A program made the position numbers and the translations under genes. Shown here in pieces: positions 54,110 to 63,895 of a stretch of 64,000 nt of DNA (positions within the stretch are counted from its first letter, which is position 1; each line of letters opens with the position of its first letter). The DNA is from Diploptera punctata (taxonomy: Eukaryota > Arthropoda > Insecta > Blattodea > Blaberidae): contig JASPKZ010010276.1 in the NCBI GenBank assembly GCA_030220185.1, forward strand, positions 124,001 to 188,000. The letters are read 5' to 3'. The notes beneath the pieces were generated by a model that had not been told where the DNA came from, did not search any database, and was given only the letters and a program-made list of their open reading frames with translations.

Positions 54110-54345
54110 GGGTTACGTCGCAGCATGGTTGGTTAAAGTATACGCAATAAGCCGGAATTTCGAGGATTCGAGTCCCAGTGGGGTCAGGGTTTAGAAACAG
54201 ACCCAAACCTTCTGGGATCGCTCAGCCTCTAACCGAAATGAATATTATACGCCTGTTTAGTTGATTAAGGCGGTCGTCACGCAGGGCTGAATACCTTGCT
54301 GACATTAAAACCATGCAGACTGCAATTCCCTTTGAATTTATTAAA
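54110..54345 (+). mobile_element. SINE-5, full copy
   Basis: Head GCATGGTTGGTTAAAGTATA with B-box-like GGATTCGAGTCCCAG, then GGGTCAGGGTTTAGAAACAG, CGCTCAGCCTCTAACC and CGTCACGCAGGGCTGA. Aligns with 60841-61135. Confidence 0.7.
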
Positions 54346-54432
54346 GCATGGTGTCTACATTAACAATATACGTTCTATATATTTAATGGAAATTACATAT
54401 TCAATAGCAGGTCCTATAAATTGAAATAATGT

Positions 54433-54582
54433 CTGAAGCTGTGGCGTAGTCGGTAGAGTCCTTACCTTCCACTCCGGCGACCCGGGTTCGATTCCCGGCG
54501 GGGTAAGGGATTTTTAAAATCTCAACCTTGGGACTGGGTGTGTGTAGTGTAGTGTCAAAGTTGTACCCATTGGGTTTAATTC
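54433..54582 (+). mobile_element. SINE-3, single copy
   Basis: GAAGCTGTGGCGTAGTCGGT, B-box GGGTTCGATTCCCGG, and TACCCATTGGGTTTAATT end. One of the best preserved of the family. Confidence 0.8.
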
Positions 54583-54721
54583 CTCTGAAAAAATAAATAA
54601 ATTGAAATAATTGAATATGTTATTACGAATGAATTAGGAGAAATGTCTCGTTGGGTTCTTTGCTTTTTTTTCTGTTTCGAATGAATTTTATTAATAACAA
54701 ATATAACTAGTTAGGTCTAGG

Positions 54722-54968
54722 GGTGAGTTTAGATGATGCATCAGTTTTCAAAACACAATACATTCGATTTTCGTTTATAATCTCTCAATAACAATATTTA
54801 TTTGTAGTCGTCTAGTGTTTCCGTACCTCATTAAAATCATTTAACGATGAGTTTAGGTGTTGAATCAACTTTCAAAACACAATACGTTCGATTTTATTTC
54901 ATAATCTCTTTATAACAATATTTATTTGAAGTCGTCTAGTGTTTTCGCAACTCATTAAAATCATACAA
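54722..54968. repeat. Tandem duplication, period 124
   Basis: GAGTTTAGATGATGCATCAG (54725) recurs as GAGTTTAGGTGTTGAATCAA (54849), and the following AAAACACAATAC, TCGATTTT, ATAACAATATTTATTTG and GTCGTCTAGTGTTT blocks repeat in the same order. Confidence 0.8.
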
Positions 54969-55134
54969 TCAAACCGTTATTCAATTGTTTGAATTACACC
55001 AGTATCATTTTATATTGATATCTCACGTCGGATAATACTATTATCAAAGCTTCACAAAACATGTACGAGTATTTATCTTTTATGAAATACTGTACAGGGA
55101 ATATCATTATATCTATCTTCTTCTCTATTAGGAA

Positions 55135-55230
55135 CTAGCTAATACCCGGCGTGCGCTGCTATGTCTAAATAAATGAAAATTAATTTGCTTTTAATATTTA
55201 GTTGAATAAGTAAATGGAAAAATAATTATA
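55135..55230 (+). repeat. Repeat H, left part of an interrupted copy
   Basis: CTAGCTAATACCCGGCGTGC and TTAGTTGAATAAGTAAATGG match the H unit that resumes at 57203. The palindrome 55231-57202 separates the two. Confidence 0.6.
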
Positions 55231-55779
55231 AAGGCAAATAGCCGGCTAAGTTAGGGGTGAGCGGCCCCACGCGTATTCGTTCCAAATTTTGGCCGAAAGT
55301 TGCGTCTGATGGGTTACAAACTCACACCAAATTTCAATCCACTAGGAACAAATATTAAAATACAACTAGTATTTTTGGTGAAGATTTTTTTTCTCAGGAT
55401 CTACTGGACCAATTTTTATGAACAAAATATACGATATAAATATATTCAAGGCGATTCACAGCAAAAATCGAGAACTCAATCCCACGAACGTAACAACCTG
55501 AAAACAAATATTTTATTTTTCGTGATTTTTTTCGGCCACTCGCTCATGAGATACAATTACGAGTTTTTGTATTAGACAATCGGATCTCTTTCTACAGCAT
55601 ATAATTTTTCCAAGTCGATCGAAGAGGTGGAGCATAGTTAAAAAAACATTAAATACAATTTTTGCATATTTTATCTAAATTTTATTAAGATTTCTTACAA
55701 TATAATTATACTTTCGATCAATTTTTGGTGCTGTGTCATTTACGTTACTGGCCGATGAAGATTTTCACTGCCTCCCTTA

Positions 55780-56330
55780 ATCATCGTCGCTATCATCATT
55801 GATGATGGCAGTTGTATTCTTCTTTGCGAACAATTTACTTAGAATCGCAGCTGGTCGTAAAATCTTGGTCAAATATCTTCCATGTGCCAGGTAATATATG
55901 ATTGTAGCTACATGAGAAGAGCAACCGACAGTCCTTCTCCCATTGGCGCATTCACAATAATGTCTTGTGATTCCTTTTGTGCTAATACTGTGAGGGGTAT
56001 ATTCAACGAAGCAGCGATAAACCTTCCTGGATATGTGGCGAGACTGAACTTGAAGCTTCAAGACGAGTGATTTATCTTTGACGAATTGTATATTTACGTT
56101 CCCGGCTTCGTCAATAATTTGTGCAAGATATGACCCGGTGAACAGAATTTTAGCTCTCTCACAGTAATTTCCGGAAAATCTAGTAGATCCTCCGATGAAA
56201 TACTTTGAAAAGGTATTTTCTTACGAAGCCATCTCTTCGTCCTCAATCGCTAACGTATTTTCGACACTTTCTGAATTTTCATCCCCTCTAAGACTTCATC
56301 TGCACATCCTATATCGGATATAAAACACTT
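55780..56330 (-). pseudogene. SWIM zinc-finger protein, C-terminal part (transposon-type)
   Basis: The minus-strand frame reads NYCERAKILFTGSYLAQIID, NVNIQFVKDKSLVLKLQVQS, RHISRKVYRCFVEYTPHSIS, then the SWIM motif HYCECANGRRTVGCSSHVAT (C-x-C ... C-x-x-H zinc ligands) and IIYYLAHGRY, ending INDDSDDD and a stop. A frameshift near 56225 separates an upstream LRKKIPFQSISSEDLLDFPE block. I recall the family as the end of DDE-transposase-like proteins multicopy in arthropods. That link and the function are inferred; no DDE core is present here. Confidence 0.65.
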
Positions 56331-56458
56331 TCAAAACTTATTATGCAGAAATGATGCAATTCTCAAGCAACTACCCACTTTTGGAAGCATTTTATTATCA
56401 AAATTTTTATCAAGGAGTTGATATATCTGTTTGATTATACCATGAACAAATATGTACC

Positions 56459-56647
56459 ATCATTATTGTGAATGCGCCAATGGGAGGAGGACATTCGGTT
56501 GCTATTCTCATGTAGCTGCAATTATATAATACCTGGCACACGGACGATATTAGTCCAAGATTTTACTACCAGCTGCGATTCTGAGTAAATTGTTCGCAAA
56601 GAAGAGTACAACTGCCATCATCAATGATGATAGCGACGAAGATTAAG
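56459..56647 (+). pseudogene. Second, inverted copy of the SWIM C-terminus
   Basis: The plus strand reads ECANGRRTFGCYSHVAAII, a stop, YLAHGRY, PAAILSKLFAKKSTTAIIND and DSDED with a stop. It retains the second Cys of the C-x-C pair and the C-x-x-H ligands but carries an internal stop. Confidence 0.65.
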
Positions 56648-57202
56648 GGAGGCAGTGAAAATCTTCATCGGCCAGTAACGTAAATACCATAGCTCCAAAA
56701 ATGATCGAAAGTATAATTATATTGTAAGAAATCTTAATAAAATTTAGATAAAATGTACAAAACAATTGTATTTCATTTTTAACTATGCTCTACCTCTTCG
56801 ATCAACTTGGAAAAATTATATTTTGTAGAAAGAACTCCGATTGTCTAATAGAAAAAAATAACTCGTAATTGTATCTCGTGAGCGAGTGACCGAAAAAATC
56901 AGGAAAACTAAAATATTTTTTTTCAGGTTGTTATGTTCATGGGATTGAGTTCTTGATTTTTGCTGTGAATCGCCTTGAACATATTTACAACATATGGTTT
57001 TTTCATAAGCATCGATCCAGTAGATCCTGAGAAAACAAAACTTCACCAAAAATACTAGTTGTATTTTTATCTTTGTTCCTAGTACAGCTACAGGGTTGAA
57101 ATTTGGTGTGAGTTTGTAACCCGTCAGACCCAACGTTTGGTCAGAATTTGGAACGAATACTCGCGAGGCCTACTCACCCCTAATTTAGCCGGCTATGGCC
57201 TT

Positions 57203-58170
57203 TATATTTTTTAGATACTCCGTGCTGATTACCCGGCGTTGCCCGGGAATTTACTTATCCTGATCTTCTTGACATAAATCAGCTGAAATTCGAAAATTAG
57301 TGTGTTTTATGTTGAGTTAAATAAGTGAGAGGAAGAATGAATATCGTAATATTTTTAGATACCCCGTGCGTTTTCCCGGCGTTGACCGGGAATCTACTCA
57401 TCCCGATCCTCTTGGCATAAATGAGCTGAAAGACAAAAATTAATGTACTTCTTATGATTAGTTGAATAAGTAAAGTGAAATATAATTATAAATATATAGC
57501 GTAATTATATTAAGATTCCCCGTGCTGATCTACTTATCTCAATATTCTTGGCATAAATGAGCTAAAGGGCAAAATTCGTTATTGTGAGTTATCCGTAAAA
57601 GAATGCCCGCCAAGTGCTGCTGTGCTTGCACAGGAATCTACGTACTTGTCTCGATCTTCTTGGCATCAATGAAAGACAAAAATGGTTATTGTGAGTTATC
57701 CGTAAGAGATAAGCAAATAATGAAATAAAAATGAAAGTTCTTCCTTTATTAATATTTTTATAGCCGATTAATGTTTTAAATACTTATCATCTTAGTGGTT
57801 TAATTCCATTTATATTTCTTCGTTTATATAGTTTAAGCATGCTGTCGCGGACTTTTTTGTAGAGTTTTTTGAGATATTCAATTATGTGTACATTAATTTT
57901 GTGTATTTGTTATGGTTTAGGCACGTAAGCCATTTAAGCGTCCAAAGAGCTACTTTTGTCACGTTTTCCACTCCACAGGACGCGGTTTTAAGGGTTGTTA
58001 GGAGTGGAGTAACACAACGCTTTTATAGCCCCTAGGTCATCCCGAGAATCTACTGCACCTTTTGCACGGGTGCCTCATCACCATCGGAACAACGGTATGG
58101 CCGTGCATAAAGTAAGAACCAGAAGAAAAAAAACATACAAACCAACAACCCAAAATTCATTTTTATATAT
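57203..58170 (+). repeat. Repeat H with internal tandem units
   Basis: Three to four tandem units (about 57215, 57360, 57520 and 57610) share CCGTGCTGAT, CCCGGCGTTG-CCGGGAAT, TCTTGGCATAAATGAGCT and GAATAAGTAAA. Then the common H 3' part: GCTGTCGCGGACTTTT, TTTAAGCGTCCAAAGAGCTA, TATGGCCGTGCATAAAGTAA and ATTCATTTTTATATATTAGA. Confidence 0.65.
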
Positions 58171-58199
58171 TAGAATTCTTTACAATACACGTAGTTTTA

Positions 58200-58750
58200 C
58201 TACAACCCATTGTAAATTTTACTAATCAATAAATCCCGATTGTCTGAACCACTCTTCTGTTACCCCTCTCGACACAGAACTTCCTATGCACTCCTTGACT
58301 CCACTGTTCTTTTAGTCTCCCTTTTCTTTTGTAGCCTTTCCGCTTCAAAATTCCTTATTGTTCATTAGTAATCCTGTCATCTGACCGTCCTCTTTTACGT
58401 TGCCAAGCCATTTTTAGTCTTCTTTCTTTCAATTAGATTTGTAGAAAATCTTTTTGGACAATCATCATTTCTCTGATTTTAGTATGTTCTTATACTCTAG
58501 AAGTCCTCGTCCAAAAGTACACCGTTGTACCCAGTAGCTTATGTGCTTGCTCTTTGACTTAATGTCCCCGTTTTTGCACCATATAATAATATACTCTCCA
58601 CCAATGAACTATAAATAAGTTTTTTTTTTAGTTTTATTCAGAATGTTTCTATTCCAAAGCACCGAATTAAACATTCCAACTGTTTTTCTTCTTTGACTTT
58701 TTTTTACACGCTTTATATTAGCTTGACCTGTATCTTTCTATGTAACGGAA
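58200..58750 (-). mobile_element. LINE-B RT C-terminal part, downstream of an insertion
   Basis: Minus-strand traces in order: KRVKKSQRRKTVGMFNSVLW, NILNKTKKKLIYSSLVESIL, LLYGAKTG, GNVKEDGQMTGLLMNNKEF and KEKGRLKEQWSQGVHRKFCV. These are collinear with the part at 59570-60060 and continue it. Confidence 0.65.
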
Positions 58751-59567
58751 TCTTTCAACACGATTTTCACCCACTTAATAACATTGGATCGCCTTGAAAC
58801 TTTGTATACTTGTGAGGGACCGATGACAACACAATAATTTCATAATATGTTCCTATGCTCTTAGCCAGGATCATCAGGAAATAAAAAAATAAAGATTGGT
58901 AAAATAAGTTGCGGACGTATCGACTTTTTAGTCTATCGATAGGTAGCTCCGCGATAGAGCGGTCGATTGTAGTGGTATATAATTTCAGTAATCCATAGGT
59001 CGCTGGTTCAAATTCGGCCCGGAGGATTTTTTAGAAGAGTATTACTTTTAGCTCATACTACAATAGTATCGAATTTAAAGATATTTACATTTTTAGAAAA
59101 CCAAACTAAAAAATAAAAAATAAATAATAGTTAAAAAAACTAAAGCAACACGCTTTATTAGAAAACCGAACTAAAAAATGAAATATAATTTTAATTTCCA
59201 ACATGCATGGGATAAAATTAAAGTGATGAATAAAAAAAATGATCTCCAACACATCTAGAATAAAGTTAAGAGTTATCTACAAAAAAATAATTTTACAATC
59301 AAAAGCGTAAGGTGCTCTATATCAATTAATATATTTGATAATAAACAGAAAACGCAAAAACCATAAAAAGTACCCCACGCTTTTGATGGTAAAATTATTA
59401 TTTGTTGTATATAACTCTAGTTTTATTTTAGATATGTTGGAGATGATTTTTTTGTTTTCCACTTTAATTTTATCCCAAGCGTGTTGGAAATTGAAATTAT
59501 TTTTAATTTTTTAGTTCGGTTTTCTAATAAAGCGTGTTGTTTTAGTTTTTTAACTATTATTTATTTT
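58751..59567. mobile_element. tRNA-like head plus foldback inserted in LINE-B
   Basis: 58940-59030 (+) is tRNA-like (GGTAGCTCCGCGATAGAGCG, B-box GCTGGTTCAAATTC). 59122-59320 and 59375-59567 are inverted arms of about 195 bases: AATAGTTAAAAAAACTAAAG, CACGCTTTATTAGAAAACCG and TCAAAAGCGTAAGG against their complements. The central loop is about 55 bases. The LINE frame is interrupted exactly across this block. Whether tRNA part and foldback are one element is unknown. Confidence 0.65.
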
Positions 59568-60060
59568 GATCTCAGAATTGCTTGTTCCTTCTGTCTCTAA
59601 TATTGTTCCTAGATATTTTAATTTAACTGTATTTATGTTCTCGTTTTCAGTCTCCAAACATTCATTTAATTGTAGATGATAAATATTCTGTTTTATTGAA
59701 ATTAATATTTAATCCCCAATTTTGATATTCCTTCATAAGTTTTCTCATCGTGTAGGAAGCATCTTCGATGTCTTGTGTAATTAATATTTGGTCGTCTGCA
59801 AACAGGAGTTGATGCAAATTGTAATTTCGATTCAAAGGAATTCACTTTCTTGATCCAGTTACGTAAACAAACGTCCATATAGATTTTAAACAACAGCGGT
59901 TAAACACAGCATCCTTGTAACAATCCTTTGGATGCATAGAATTCTGTAGATACACAACTTTCCACGTTGACTTGAGCCACATTCCCTGAATACATTGATC
60001 GTAAGATATCTATTATATCCTCACTTATAGTAACCTACCTTACAACCTTTATGCTTTATA
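59568..60060 (-). mobile_element. LINE-B RT core fragment
   Basis: Minus strand: NLHQLLFADDQILITQDIED (catalytic DD, about 59790), MRKLMKEYQNWGLNINFNKT, EYLSS, ECLETENENINTVKLKYLGT and ILETEGTSNSEIK, ending at 59568. The palm half of the RT is present with one frameshift. Confidence 0.75.
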
Positions 60061-60589
60061 CTAAATTATTGATTTGTTCAATCAATGATTTTTATCATTA
60101 TTTTTATTTTTATTTTTATTTAATGTACCCCTATTTTTGGGAATATGATCATAGGTTTTTGTAGGTCAATGAACACCAAACCTATATCTATAGATTCATC
60201 TCTATATTTTTCTAACAGAATTCTTAAGGTGAAATTTTGGTCTATACAAGATCTATCTGCTGAAAAACCACATTGTTATAATTATAACATATATATTTTT
60301 TCCTTTGAATGGTTAATGCGACGCTTGCTTATTCATTGACAGTAACTATTTGCAATATGTTAACATTTCATGTAAATTTACTGATTATCTTGCGGATGTA
60401 ATTTTTGTTGTCAGAAGATAATTATTTGCCTTACACAACACAGCACAAAAATTAAATTACAAATACTATTTCTTAGTTATATCTTGACAAATTAAGCAAT
60501 CATGAAATAAAAACAAGAAATCACTCAAATTTATTCTACATTTTATACTTTTTTTTGTGATTAGCAAAAAAAAATCAGCAGGTAGTGTG
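60061..60589. other. Unassigned sequence
   Basis: Upstream of the LINE-B RT fragment on its own strand; further RT may be present but is too decayed to claim. Confidence 0.4.
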
Positions 60590-60662
60590 CTTGTTTTATA
60601 TAAATTTGTGCTTATTGAGTGGAAGAGAATACCACTGCCAGAATAAATAAATAAATAGATAA
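60590..60662 (+). mobile_element. LINE-A 3' end relic
   Basis: TTTGTGCTTATTGAGTGGAA and CTGCCAGAATAAATAAATAA are the last bases of LINE-A, followed by a microsatellite. Confidence 0.55.
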
Positions 60663-60663
<1 letters not shown>

Positions 60664-60706
<43 letters not shown>

Positions 60707-60838
60707 GTAATAATAATAATGGAGGTAGTAATAATGATACTAATAATAAAATTATCATTAAATTATTGTAAATATTATTATTATTAATAATATTATTGTA
60801 ATTGTTATGTTATTATTATTTTATTATTATTATTATCA
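60664..60838. repeat. (AAT)n then (ATT)n array
   Basis: Pure AAT to about 60722, a degenerate middle, and ATT units to about 60838. Confidence 0.92.
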
Positions 60839-60840
60839 GA

Positions 60841-61132
60841 GACATCACGAATATAGTTGGTTAAGACAGTATGCTACAAGCCAAACGATCCGTGGGTTCG
60901 AGTACCCTTTGGGGTCAGGATTTTAAACTAATCTAAATCTTCTCACACTACATAGCCTTCGGGACGACTCAGCCTCTAACATAATTGAGTACCAGACGCT
61001 TTTCTGGAGGTATAGGCAACCGTTACGCAAAGGCTGAAAACCCTCCTGAAATCTTGTGCCGATTTGTCTAGAAAGGTTGGAGTCTTAACCTCCTACGACG
61101 ACACGGCCTCCTAAGGCCTATAACGGGTTCAC

Positions 61133-61135
<3 letters not shown>
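60841..61135 (+). mobile_element. SINE-5, full copy
   Basis: TATAGTTGGTTAAGACAGTA head, GTGGGTTCGAGTACCC B-box, TTGGGGTCAGGATTTTAAAC, GGCAACCGTTACGCAAAGGC, GTCTTAACCTCCTACGACGA. An (ATT)n tail follows. Confidence 0.75.

Positions 61136-61185
<50 letters not shown>
61136..61185. repeat. (ATT)n array
   Basis: Tail-position ATT run after SINE-5. Confidence 0.95.
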
Positions 61186-61634
61186 GTAATCAAGAGTTGT
61201 AACTGTAGTTGGATGTAGAGAACTCCACATTAGACGGCCACAATACAATCAATTACTAGTAATTACTATCTACCTCCTTAAAATGTAAAGAAGCAATTTT
61301 CTCGCTTTTTCATGACGTTCATTTCTGAACTCACTTCCACTATTCATTTGGAATTGCAATTTTACATTCGTCTTCCTGTCTCTACCGAGGAAGTTTGATT
61401 GATATTGGAATTTCTTCAAATTAGCCCGAAATGTGCCTCTACTACGCAGTAAATTGATTTGAGGCGAGGAACGAGTGACATTCCGCCCTGCAATTACATG
61501 CTTCTCTCTATTCATGTAGCATAGTACTTCAGTTGAAACATCAGAAATCGTTTCATTTTTTGTTATTAATGATCTACCATATATTCATTTTTCTCAATTA
61601 ATGTATGTTTTAACAAGGTGTTTGATTTTTACAG
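61186..61634 (+). other. Probable intron upstream of the GPCR exon
   Basis: Ends with a pyrimidine-rich stretch and TTTTTACAG (61626-61634), a good 3' splice site. A minus-strand frame at 61270-61515 is not recognised and is probably chance. Confidence 0.5.
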
Positions 61635-61866
61635 GAGGCAGTGGACCCTAGGAACCGCACTGTGTAAACTTGTGCCAGTTCTGCAAGGGACAAACATCAT
61701 GGTATCTGTTGGAACTATAACAGTAATTGCACTGGATAGATATTTGACAATAGTGCGACACTATGGCAGGGACGGCACGCCCAAAACAAGGCGTAGAGTT
61801 GTCATCAGCATCCTTCTCATCTGGTTACTGGCGGCAGCAGTTACAGCTCCTGTATGTTACTATCAG
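61635..61866 (+). CDS. Neuropeptide-Y-like class A GPCR, internal exon (TM3 to TM4)
   Basis: An internal exon of a seven-transmembrane receptor that would signal through G proteins at the plasma membrane after binding a neuropeptide. It is bounded by ACAG at 61631-61634 and by CAG/GTAAGA at 61864-61872. It starts on the third base of a codon and ends in phase 0. Residues visible: RQWTLGTALCKLVPVLQG (end of loop 1 with the conserved Trp and the disulphide Cys 3.25 at 61663), NIMVSVGTITVIALDRYLTI (TM3 with DRY at 61735-61743), a basic loop (PKTRRRVV), and SILLIWLLAAAVTAP (TM4 with Trp 4.50 at 61822). The pattern fits NPY/NPF-like receptors; the exact ligand cannot be given. The frame has no stop and no frameshift. 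TM1-TM2 and TM5-TM7 must lie on exons outside the window or unrecognised. Confidence 0.88.
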
Positions 61867-63220
61867 GTAAGATAAGCCAGCCTAAAAAAATAAATAATTA
61901 TAGCCTACGTATGTATGTATGTTACTTACATACAATGTGTCTCACTAGATTTGTGGCCGCTAGCGGGAAAACTGACTGCGAGCAGTGAGTCATCAATTCG
62001 CGCTGCCCACGCAGTGCAATTGGCGCCTCACGGAGTGAATCAGTCGAGCCACATGTTTATAAGGTGAAACAGACGTTCTACTGCAATACTGTAATGCCGT
62101 GTTATAACATGTTATAAAGTAAAATTAAACACATAGTCAAGTTCTATAAAGTCTTACTTCATAGTTATCATTATGCTTTGATGTGTCCAAAATACAGCGT
62201 AGCGTATTTGTATGCGATAATGATATAAAACAGAGTCTTGCAGAGAAGTTCTTAGATAATTCAGAACACAATTTCCAGGTGTAAATCCTCTAAATAGAGA
62301 GACCGTTCTACGACTTGTAAACAAATTTAGAAAAATTGGTTCTATGCTCGATAAGAAACCAAGGGTAACAAAACGTGCGCTGAGAAAAAATATATAAAAC
62401 TTTAGATAATAGTATATTACAATGCGAAGTTGGGAAGTGGTTCTTACAGAATTCAGGAAAATGTTTAAAAACCGAACGCTAGCGAAGATTTTAATTTCCG
62501 AGATTCTGTAAAACACTTCACAAACGTGCTTTGTACATTATTTTTTGCGCGATGGTGTTTTCAAAATAATAAATAATAGTAAAATAATATCTTTCTTGGA
62601 AATGTTTGCGTTCATTATAAACAATTGACTAACGTTAACAGTGTAGGCAATGTTTATTAGTTGAAACTCAGGAGACCGTGAGACCAACTAAGTGATAATA
62701 TGGCGGCAAGTATGTGCTTATTGTTTTATATTGTTTCAAATAAACTTCAGTTCATTTAAAATGCAGTGATTTGTTTTGTATAATGTATATTAACACTATC
62801 TTTTGTATATACATTGTATGTAGTATACATAGAGGGCAGTTGTCTTACTTCCCACACGCGTGTTTGTAATATGTGTTTTTTTATTATTTATTAAGAGCCC
62901 CACCACCATCCCCCTGGGTTTCCTCGGGCTTAATACCCATATGCCCTGGTCTGCACTTGTAATCTGTAATATTACTGTACATTTATTTTTATAACAGTAT
63001 AGTTAATGCAGGAAGTTGAACTTTCAATCATGGTCGCCATTGCTGTAAGTAAACAAAACGCAAAAAATATAACGTGTATGCAAAAAAAAAAGTTTGAAAA
63101 ACTTAAAAATTAGGCCTATATCAGAATAGAGTTAACTTAATAACATAACAGCATGTAATGAGTCTAAATCACGGTGTCGAAAGTGTGTGGATGTAAGAGA
63201 ACATTTTCAACATCTTATGT
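61867..63220 (+). other. Probable intron downstream of the GPCR exon
   Basis: Begins with GTAAGATAAG, a strong 5' splice site. No further receptor exon (TM5 onward) was found up to 64000. Near 61975-62035 is a GC-richer patch. Confidence 0.45.
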
Positions 63221-63548
63221 CCACCGCTGTGGTCTCGAGGTAGCGTGTTGCCTTGTCACGCAGCGGGCCCGGGTTCGATCCCCGGTCGGGGCAGTTTTTC
63301 TAGGTGAGGTTTTTATCGGGGTTTTTCCTCACCTATAAGACAAATGTCAGGAAAACTTTAAGGCCCAAACGGTCCCCGAAATCATATGGCAATCATCATC
63401 ACCCTTATCATCATCATCATCCTTCACCGGTGTGGAAAGCAACGGGAAGCTACCACACCTACAATTCCCTAGTAAAGCTGCAAGCTAAGCATGAAAATAC
63501 TATGATTGCAGTGAAGGACCTGCCTTCGGGCAGAATTACTATGGTTAT
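63221..63548 (+). mobile_element. SINE-1, tail type 1, best copy
   Basis: Head ACCGCTGTGGTCTCGAGGTA, GCCTTGTCACGCAGCGGGCC, B-box GGGTTCGATCCCCGG, body AGACAAATGTCAGGAAAACT and AAGGCCCAAACGGTCCCCGA, CAT repeats, tail TTCACCGGTGTGGAAAGCAA and GAAGGACCTGCCTTCGGGCA. It is the least damaged copy of the family and sits in the likely GPCR intron. Confidence 0.85.
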
Positions 63549-63895
63549 GTCACAGGTATATACTTATTTTCACTCTTCTTTGATTATCATGAACCAATGA
63601 GTCTAACCCAGATGGCGTGTGTCTCGTAAAGTACCAATAAGATGAAAGGTTAAACTACGTTAATGAAATAGAATGGAATTTTCATATTTCATTTTATATT
63701 AGCATCATCTTCAAGTATTAAGCATTTGGTCTGTTTGGTCCTCTACGAGAAATTTTTCTGTCCATTTCTTCATGAATTTTCCTCTCGTTCTATTTCTCTT
63801 TTCCTTCCTCTCTATCATTTATGATTGTATTCTAAGCTGTTATTGGAAATTCGGAATTCTGACACTCTTTTTCATATGATCATAGTATTTATTTT
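63549..63895. other. Unassigned sequence
   Basis: Nothing recognised. Confidence 0.4.

Larger units (their letters stand above)
55231..57202. mobile_element. 2-kb palindrome with SWIM-protein arms
   Basis: Arms 55231-55962 and 56459-57202 are inverted copies. Their outer ends read AATAGCCGGCTAAGTTAGGG and, inverted, CCCTAATTTAGCCGGCTAT. Each arm runs from a shared 3' flank to the SWIM coding end. The 496-base centre is present once and codes for the upstream part of the protein. Arms differ by scattered substitutions. It lies inside repeat H. Confidence 0.85.

Noticed and set aside
62154..62516. A 120-codon minus-strand frame
   Set aside because: No recognisable motif; composition of translated AT-rich DNA; lies in the probable GPCR intron.
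63221..63300. Possible functional tRNA gene
   Set aside because: Same head as several other SINE-1 copies and followed by the shared SINE body.
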